This document shows positions 22,009 through 27,938 of a stretch of 30,640 nt of DNA, piece by piece. How positions within the stretch are numbered: position 1 is the first letter of the stretch; every line of letters starts with the position of its first letter. The notes under the pieces were generated by a model. It saw only the letters and a list, made by a program, of their open reading frames with translations. It was not told the origin of the DNA and ran no database searches. This DNA is from PBB1 sp031390425 (GTDB lineage: Bacteria > Pseudomonadota > Gammaproteobacteria > Burkholderiales > Burkholderiaceae_C). Position numbers and translations under genes: made by a program. The stretch is taken from the NCBI GenBank assembly GCA_031390425.1, contig JANMTL010000127.1, positions 1 through 30,640 of the forward strand, written 5' to 3'.

Positions 22009-23019
22009 TCAAGCGTACAACGCCGCCGCTTTCTTGAGCCGCTGCGCCGTCGCCGCCGCCAGGGCCTTGTCACCGGTCACGCGCACGCTGTCGCCGTGGC
22101 GCAGGATGTCCATCATCAGCTCGGTCGGGTCGCTGTACGGCACCTGGAGTTCGTAGCAGCCCTCGCCGTGGCGATCGCCCAGCCAGCGCGCTTTTTGCTG
22201 CGGGTGCCATTCCTCGCTGGCAACCCACTGCGCCGCGTCGGCCTCGAACACCAGCGTCGCCCATTTGACCTTGGCACCCCCTCCCCCGTAGATGCCGTAG
22301 CCGGCGTCGAGCGCGGCTTCGAGATCTTTCAACGCGACCGACTTGGCACGCGTGTCGAGCGCGCGCGCCGCCTCGATCGCGTCGAGTGCGAAACGGCGCA
22401 GGCCGTCGCTGGCGTGACACCACGCGTCCAGATACCAGGTGTTGCGGTAGTTCACCAGCCGCTGCGGCGAGACCTCGCGCTCGCTGGTCGCGCGGTCGCT
22501 GCGCTTGAAATAGCGCAGCCACACCCGCTTGCGCTGCACCAGCGCGCTGCCCAGCAACTCGAAATGCTGGCTCGGCACGCGGCGCCGCGCGGTGACGATC
22601 AGCTTGACGCGGCGCACCAGCTCGCGCGCCTCGGACGCATCGGCGCCGAGCAGGCCTTGCAGCCGGTCCATCATCGGTTGCAGGTGCCGCGCCAGCACGC
22701 CGTCGTCGTCGAGCCCGGCCATCAACTGATGCATCGTCAGCAGCGCGTGCAATTCGCGCTCGCTGAACCAGATGCCCGGCAGCTCATGGCGTACCGCCTT
22801 CGATGGGTGCGTGCTGCCGGCCATCGGCGACTGAAAGCGGTAGCCGTTGTGCATTCGGTCGTAGCTGATCGGCGCCCCCATTCGGCCGCGCAGGTATTGA
22901 AGGTCGCGCTTGAGCGTTGCGGGCGACACCGCCAGATCGGCCAGCAGTGCGTCGAAGCTGACACAGCCACGGCTGCGCAGCAGCAGCTCGATCTTGTAGA
23001 AACGTTCGGTTCGGTCCAT
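22009..23019 (-). CDS. YafY-type transcriptional regulator, HTH and WYL domains
   Basis: The 336-residue product has a DeoR-like winged helix at about residues 1-65 (RFYKIELLLRSRGCVSFDAL then LAVSPATLKRDLQYLR), a linker helix region, and a WYL ligand-sensing domain with the signature NTWYLDAWC (WYL at 195-197), followed by a C-terminal WCX-type extension. Such regulators respond to small ligands or nucleic-acid signals. GGAG lies seven bases before the ATG at 23017-23019. The divergent gap contains two copies of a palindrome, which is probably its operator, so it likely controls itself and the HNH-like gene. Confidence 0.92.
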   Translation of the reverse strand: MDRTERFYKIELLLRSRGCVSFDALLADLAVSPATLKRDLQYLRGRMGAPISYDRMHNGYRFQSPMAGSTHPSKAVRHELPGIWFSERELHALLTMHQLMAGLDDDGVLARHLQPMMDRLQGLLGADASEARELVRRVKLIVTARRRVPSQHFELLGSALVQRKRVWLRYFKRSDRATSEREVSPQRLVNYRNTWYLDAWCHASDGLRRFALDAIEAARALDTRAKSVALKDLEAALDAGYGIYGGGGAKVKWATLVFEADAAQWVASEEWHPQQKARWLGDRHGEGCYELQVPYSDPTELMMDILRHGDSVRVTGDKALAAATAQRLKKAAALYA

Positions 23020-23055
23020 TGAAGACTCCGCAGCAGGTACGGCTTGGCACACCAA

Positions 23056-23076
23056 GTGGCTCACCCTATGAGCCAC
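23056..23076. promoter_or_regulatory. Palindromic operator copy 1 in the WYL regulator upstream gap
   Basis: GTGGCTCA and TGAGCCAC form a perfect eight-base inverted repeat around CCCTA. It lies 37 bases before the regulator's start codon. A second copy with the same spacing and a similar centre (TGCTA) lies about six helical turns away. Confidence 0.65.
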
Positions 23077-23120
23077 AAAGGCGGCAAGCATAAACGATTT
23101 ATTTTTACGCTGAAAAGCTT

Positions 23121-23139
23121 TGGCTCATGCTATGAGCTT
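23121..23139. promoter_or_regulatory. Palindromic operator copy 2 in the WYL regulator upstream gap
   Basis: TGGCTCA-TGCTA-TGAGCTT repeats the pattern of copy 1 with a slightly degraded right half. Centre-to-centre spacing is 64 bases, across an A/T-rich stretch that probably holds the divergent promoters. Confidence 0.6.
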
Positions 23140-23195
23140 GTGGGGGGACACACTGACTTCATCGCGGCATGTCGCTGCGTCCCGAGGAGTCCGCC

Positions 23196-24359
23196 ATGAC
23201 CACCGACCTGTTCGCCCACGATCTGTTCTCCGCCGATTTGGCCGCCGTTGTTCACCCGTGCGCCGATAACCGGGCACCGGCAGCCCTGCTGACGACGCAC
23301 GAGCACATCGGCTTCGAGCTCGGCTGGGACCATGCGCACCACGGCGTCACACCGCCCGCGCCGTATGCGCAGGAACCCTCACCGTTGCGCCACGGTTGGC
23401 TGGCAGGCGTTGCCACCTTCGGTGACCGCACGCTGACGCCGAGCCCCGCAGTGCGCCAGTGGCTGCAACTGAGATTGCACGCGTGGCTGCGCGGCCGCAG
23501 CGTCGAGCTGTTCCAGGTCACGCCGAATTACCTGCAACGGCTGGGGGTCAGCCACTGCCCGATCACCCGCGAGGCGCTCGGCAGCGCCGACGGCGACCGC
23601 CGCGAGGCCTCGATCGACCGGGTGCGCAACGACGCTGGCTACGCCGCCGGCAACCTGGTCGTGATGAGCGCGCGCGCCAATGTCGCAAAGGCGGCGCACC
23701 GGTTCGACGATGCACTCGGCAGCGTGCGTCGGCTGGAAGCCGGCGGCGAACGCGGCAACACCGCGCCGGTGCTGCAAGGCGGCCTGAATGCGATCGAGTG
23801 GGGCCGCATTGCGGTGCTGTGCAGCTTCGTCGAGCCGCTGTCGCACGCGCGGGCGGCCGAGTTGCCGCTGCTGGTGCTGCCGCCCAACCGGCTGCGCTTG
23901 TTCAACCCGGTGCAGGCACTGCAAGCGTTCATCAGCCAGCAACTGCTCTGCCCCGGCTGGAGCCAGCGCATCAACGCGATCGAGGCGCTGCTGCCGGGTC
24001 CGCCGGCACGGCGCGCGTTCCGCTCGTTTTTCCAGACGCTGCTGCCGCGCGTGCTCGAAGCGGGCCGTCCCACCGACCCGCAGCGCGCGCGCTGGGCCCT
24101 CGAAGACGCGTGGCGCCATGCGCCGGTGATGCAGCGCTGGCTGCGCTTCGCGCTGCTGCTGACCGCGGCGAAATGCGAAACGCTGCTGGCGCGCGCGGCC
24201 GCTCAGCGAATTGCACCCGACGGTGTTCGCGTCGAGCAACTCGCCGATGCCGACGCCACCGACGGCTGGTGCCTGGCCACCAAAGGCTATGTGCCGCACG
24301 GCCTGCGCAGGCAGCCTTCGGCGCGCGCCGTGGCGCAGTCGGCCCCAGTGTCGGTGTGA
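23196..24359 (+). CDS. Uncharacterised protein with HNH-like central motif
   Basis: The 387-residue product is not a family I can name. Residues 119-166 read like an HNH-type nuclease core: C121 in SHCPITREAL, then SIDRVRNDAGYAAGNLVV (139-156), and ANVAK (161-165). This pattern of D-R, N, G-Y, G-N-L and N-x-x-K resembles phage and bacterial HNH endonucleases, though the second metal-site histidine is not obvious. The rest is largely helical and leucine/arginine rich, with no signal peptide or membrane segment. GAGGAG before the ATG at 23196 supports this start over 23169. It diverges from the WYL regulator, which probably controls it. WYL regulators often sit near defence or DNA-damage genes, so such a role is possible but unproven. 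Confidence 0.75.
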   Translation: MTTDLFAHDLFSADLAAVVHPCADNRAPAALLTTHEHIGFELGWDHAHHGVTPPAPYAQEPSPLRHGWLAGVATFGDRTLTPSPAVRQWLQLRLHAWLRGRSVELFQVTPNYLQRLGVSHCPITREALGSADGDRREASIDRVRNDAGYAAGNLVVMSARANVAKAAHRFDDALGSVRRLEAGGERGNTAPVLQGGLNAIEWGRIAVLCSFVEPLSHARAAELPLLVLPPNRLRLFNPVQALQAFISQQLLCPGWSQRINAIEALLPGPPARRAFRSFFQTLLPRVLEAGRPTDPQRARWALEDAWRHAPVMQRWLRFALLLTAAKCETLLARAAAQRIAPDGVRVEQLADADATDGWCLATKGYVPHGLRRQPSARAVAQSAPVSV

Positions 24360-24393
24360 GTCGAATGCAAAGAACCTGACAGCGCGCGGGAAT

Positions 24394-24409
24394 TCAAACG
24401 AACGTTTGA
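24394..24409. promoter_or_regulatory. Operator of the TetR-type regulator
   Basis: TCAAACGAACGTTTGA is a perfect inverted repeat with seven-base arms and a two-base centre, 26 bases before the regulator's ATG. Its position and form fit autoregulation by a TetR-family dimer. Confidence 0.75.
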
Positions 24410-24434
24410 TTCATTGTGGCTACACTGCGGTGCC

Positions 24435-25259
24435 ATGAAGTCCGCGCCTGCCCCTGTCTCCGCTCTTGCCCCTGCCCCTGCCCACGCGGCATCGCGTTCC
24501 CTGGGCAGCGCCGTCGCCGACCCTGCCAACGGCCCGTCGACCCGCCAGCGGCTGCTGCACACCGGGCTGCGGCTTTTCGCGCAGCAGGGTTACGCCAAGA
24601 CGTCCACCCGTGCGATCGCCGAACATGCACAGGTCAACGTCGCGGCGATCAGTTACCACTTCGGTGACAAGGCCGGGCTGTACAAGGCCGCGTTCCTGGA
24701 GCCGTTCTGGTCGCAGGGTCCGGTCGAGGCCGCAGCCGATCAGACCTTGGCCCAAGCGCTGCGGCTGCTCTACGACGGTTTTATCGAACCGCTGAAGCAC
24801 GGTGACCTGGCGCAGCTTTCGGTCAAGCTTCACTGCCGTGAGATGCTGGAGCCGACCGGGCTGTGGGGCGAGGAAATCGACTGCGGCATCGCGCCGGTGC
24901 ACCGCGCGCTGGTGGCTGCGCTGTGCCGTCATCTGGGCTTGAAGCGCCCCGACGACGAATTGCAGCGCCTCGCGGTGTGCATCGCCGGGCTGGGCGTGCA
25001 CCTGCATGTCGGTCAGGACGTGATCGATGCGCTGGCGCCGCGCCTGAACCGCATGCCACGTGCTTTCGAACACTGGGCCGATCGGCTGGTCGGCTATGCC
25101 GAGGCGATGGTGGCCGCCGAGGCGCAGCGGCGCGCGGTCGGTGCGGCTCTGGTAAGGCGCGACGCGCGCAAGACGCTGGCCGCGGTCCCGGTGACCCCGA
25201 AACCGGTGCGGTCTCGGCCCCGCACAACTGCATCGCCCGCGAAGCAGGTGCAGCCATGA
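24435..25259 (+). CDS. TetR-family regulator with CerR-type C-terminal domain
   Basis: The 274-residue product has an alanine/proline-rich N-terminal tail of about 35 residues, then a TetR helix-turn-helix (STRQRLLHTGLRLFAQQGYA, then TSTRAIAEHAQVNVAAISYH and FGDKAGLYKAAF, about 36-86). A C-terminal ligand domain follows that resembles the CerR/DUF1956 group. It ends with another proline- and arginine-rich tail. It probably represses the downstream efflux operon until an inducer binds. The start at 24435 follows the operator; its stop overlaps the ATG of the outer-membrane factor gene (ATGA), so regulator and pump are one transcription unit. Confidence 0.9.
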   Translation: MKSAPAPVSALAPAPAHAASRSLGSAVADPANGPSTRQRLLHTGLRLFAQQGYAKTSTRAIAEHAQVNVAAISYHFGDKAGLYKAAFLEPFWSQGPVEAAADQTLAQALRLLYDGFIEPLKHGDLAQLSVKLHCREMLEPTGLWGEEIDCGIAPVHRALVAALCRHLGLKRPDDELQRLAVCIAGLGVHLHVGQDVIDALAPRLNRMPRAFEHWADRLVGYAEAMVAAEAQRRAVGAALVRRDARKTLAAVPVTPKPVRSRPRTTASPAKQVQP

Positions 25260-26788
25260 GGCTTCCACTCTTGCGCGCCGAGAGGGCCCTCACCGGCGCG
25301 TTCGCGACCGCGGTGCGGCCAGCCCTCGCGGCAGGGGCGATTGCGCTGCTGGGCGGCTGCGCGGCCTTCGGGCCCGATGTCGATGCCGCCCTTGCTGCGC
25401 GGGTGGCCTCATCGGCGCCTCCGCAGTGGTACGCACCGGCCGCGCACCACGGCGATCTGGCCGAGTTGTCGGGGTGGTGGCGGCAGTTCGATGACCCGCT
25501 GATGGACCGGCTGGTCAGCGAAGCGCAGCGCGTCAGCCCGACGGTGTCGACGGCACGCTTGCGCATCGAGCAGTCGCGCGCCACCCGCACCGCCGCCGGT
25601 GCGGCGCTGCTGCCGGCCCTGGATGCCAGCGCCAGCATGCAGCGCGGCGTCAACGACAGCAGCGGCGCCATCGCCAACAGCTCCAACGGCTCGATGGCCG
25701 TGTCGTGGGAAATCGATCTGTTCGGCGTCGGCACCGCCGGGCGTGACGCGGCGCAGGCCCGCCTGGATGGCGCGCAGGCGCTGTGGCACGACGCGCGGGT
25801 CTCTCTGGCGGCCGAGGTCGCCACGCACTACACCGCGCTGCGCGCTTGCGAGGCACAAACGGTGCAGGTGCAAATCGACGCCGACTCGCGCGCCGAAACC
25901 GCGCGGCTGACCGGCCTGACCGCGCGCGCCGGCTTCGAATCGCCCGCCAACGCCGCGCTGGCGCGCGCCAGTGCGGCACAGGGTCACGCCCAACTGATCC
26001 AGCAGCGCGCGCAGTGCGACAGCGCGGTCAAGGGCCTGGTCGCGCTGACCGGCCTGGCCGAGTCGGCCCTGCGCGAAGCCCTGCTGCCGGCGCGCGGCGT
26101 GATCGCCCGCCCGCGTGAGATCGCGGTGCCCACGGTCCCTGCGGCGCTGTTGCAGCAGCGGCCCGACCTGGTGAACGCCGAGCGCGAGTTGAGCGCTGTC
26201 GCTGATGACATCACCGAGCTGCGGGCCGACCAGCTGCCGCGCATCCGGCTCGCCGGCAGCGTCGGCGCGACGCGCTACCGCAGCGGTGCGCCCAGCGGAT
26301 TCGTCGGCGGCATCAACGGCGCCGGCTCCACCTGGTCGGTCGGCCCGGTGTCGGTGTCGCTGCCGATCTTCGACGGTGGCACGCGGCGCGCCAACGTCGA
26401 GGCCGGGCGCGCGCGCCTCACCGACGCCACCGCGCAGTACGCCGCCCTCTTGCGCCGTGCGGTGCAGGAGGTCGAAGACGCGTTGATCGCGCTGCAAAGC
26501 ACCGCCGATCGACAAGCCGACGCCGAGGTCGCGGCTGGCGGCTTTGCCGAATCGCTGCGCGCCACTGAAGCGCGTTTTAACAGCGGCCTCGGCAGCCTGT
26601 TCGAGCTGGAAGACGCGCGCCGATCGGCGGTGCAGTCGCAGACCACGCTGATCGACCTGCAACGCGAGCGGGTGACCGCGTGGATTTCGCTGTACCGCGC
26701 GCTCGGCGGGGGGTGGCGGGCGGGCGCCGACGAAATGGCAGCAACCGACGCGATCCGAGCGCGACCCGCAGCAGCCACCGCGCGCTGA
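25256..26788 (+). CDS. RND efflux outer-membrane factor, NodT family lipoprotein
   Basis: The 510-residue product has a lipoprotein signal ending LLGGC (C35), then the NodT/OprM features: WWRQFDDPLMDRLVSEAQRV, two repeats of long helices with alanine-rich coiled coils, SWEIDLFGVG, QQRPDLVNAERELSAV and SVSLPIFDGGTRRANVEAGR. It forms the trimeric outer-membrane channel of a tripartite pump. It overlaps the regulator by four bases and is followed after one base by the membrane-fusion gene. Confidence 0.94.
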   Translation: MRLPLLRAERALTGAFATAVRPALAAGAIALLGGCAAFGPDVDAALAARVASSAPPQWYAPAAHHGDLAELSGWWRQFDDPLMDRLVSEAQRVSPTVSTARLRIEQSRATRTAAGAALLPALDASASMQRGVNDSSGAIANSSNGSMAVSWEIDLFGVGTAGRDAAQARLDGAQALWHDARVSLAAEVATHYTALRACEAQTVQVQIDADSRAETARLTGLTARAGFESPANAALARASAAQGHAQLIQQRAQCDSAVKGLVALTGLAESALREALLPARGVIARPREIAVPTVPAALLQQRPDLVNAERELSAVADDITELRADQLPRIRLAGSVGATRYRSGAPSGFVGGINGAGSTWSVGPVSVSLPIFDGGTRRANVEAGRARLTDATAQYAALLRRAVQEVEDALIALQSTADRQADAEVAAGGFAESLRATEARFNSGLGSLFELEDARRSAVQSQTTLIDLQRERVTAWISLYRALGGGWRAGADEMAATDAIRARPAAATAR

Positions 26789-26789
26789 G

Positions 26790-27938
26790 ATGCCCCTTTT
26801 TCGATTTGACCGATCCGCCCGACGCCATGACCTCGATCTCCCGCCTTGCCTTCGGCTGTTCACCGTGGCCGCCCTCGCTGTGGCTGCGACGCTGGCCGTC
26901 AGCGCGCGTGCCGCTGACGACGCGAAGCCGAAGTCGGCGACGCGACCGGCGCTCACCGTCACCACCACGCAGCCGCAGCGCGCCGAGCTGCCGTTGACTG
27001 TCACCGCCAACGGCAGCGTCGCGGCCTGGCAGGAAGCCAGCATCGGTACCGAGGCCAACGGTCTGCGGCTCGCGTCGGTGCGGGTCAATGTGGGTGATGT
27101 GGTCAAGCGCGGCCAGGTGCTGGCCACCTTCGCGCCGGAGACCGTGCAGGCCGATGTCGGGCAGATTCTCGCCAGCGTCGCCGAGGCCGAAGCGACGGCC
27201 GCCGAAGCGTCGGCCAACGCTGAGCGCGCACGCAGCCTGCAGGCCACCGGCGCACTGAGCGCGCAGCAGATCAACCAGTACCTGACCGCCGAACGCACCG
27301 CGCAGGCGCGGCTCGAAGCGCAGCGCGCAGCGGCGCGGGTGCAGCAGTTGCGGCTGAAGCAGACGCAGGTGCTGGCGCCCGACCACGGCGTCATCTCGGC
27401 ACGCAGCGCGACCGTCGGAGCGGTGCTGCCGACCGGGCAGGAGCTGTTCCGGATGATTCGGCAGGGTCGGCTCGAATGGCGCGCCGAAGTGCAGGCCGCC
27501 GATCTCGCCAAGCTGAAGCCCGGCATGCCGGTGCGTGTGGTGCTGTCGGGCGACAGCGCGGCGGGCCATGCGATCGCCGGGACGCTGCGCGTCGTGGCGC
27601 CCACCGTCGATGCGCAGACACGCAACGGGCTGGTGTATGTCGATCTGCCGGCCGGCAGCACGGCGCGCGCGGGCATGTTCGCGCGCGGTGAGTTTGAACT
27701 CGAACGGGGCAGCGGGCTGACGCTGCCGCAAAGCGCGGTCGTGCTGCGCGACGGCTTCAGCTACGCGCTGCGCGTCGAGCCCGACTCGAAGGTGCGCGAG
27801 GTCAAGCTGTCGGTCGGCCGACGCGTCGGTGACCGCATCGAGATCACCGGCGGGCTCGACGCTGCGGCGCGAGTCGTCGTCTCGGGCGTCGGCTTCCTGA
27901 GCGACGGCGACACCGTGCGCGTGGTGGCTGCGCCATGA
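26790..27938 (+). CDS. RND efflux membrane-fusion (periplasmic adaptor) protein
   Basis: The 382-residue product has a hydrophobic N-terminal signal (LFTVAALAVAATLAVSARA, about residues 23-41), the first lipoyl half around RLASVRVNVGDVVKRGQVLA, a helical hairpin of about residues 118-188 rich in Ala, Glu and Gln, the second lipoyl half VLAPDHGVISARSATVGAVL, and beta-barrel and membrane-proximal parts. It connects pump and channel. The start at 26790 is one base after the previous stop. Oddly, an ATG at 26827 in another frame reads MTSISRLA, a more usual signal start, so a small deletion near 26850 may have shifted the N-terminus. Its stop overlaps the pump start (ATGA). Confidence 0.92.
   Translation: MPLFRFDRSARRHDLDLPPCLRLFTVAALAVAATLAVSARAADDAKPKSATRPALTVTTTQPQRAELPLTVTANGSVAAWQEASIGTEANGLRLASVRVNVGDVVKRGQVLATFAPETVQADVGQILASVAEAEATAAEASANAERARSLQATGALSAQQINQYLTAERTAQARLEAQRAAARVQQLRLKQTQVLAPDHGVISARSATVGAVLPTGQELFRMIRQGRLEWRAEVQAADLAKLKPGMPVRVVLSGDSAAGHAIAGTLRVVAPTVDAQTRNGLVYVDLPAGSTARAGMFARGEFELERGSGLTLPQSAVVLRDGFSYALRVEPDSKVREVKLSVGRRVGDRIEITGGLDAAARVVVSGVGFLSDGDTVRVVAAP

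Noticed and set aside
25053..25068. CACGTG-containing sequence in the TetR-type gene as a fourth parS
   Set aside because: Only the central CCACGTG matches; the flanking GTT and AAAC halves are missing.
25409..27676. A 755-codon minus-strand frame opposite the efflux genes
   Set aside because: It runs antisense to two clearly homologous genes and has the arginine/alanine-rich composition typical of shadow frames.
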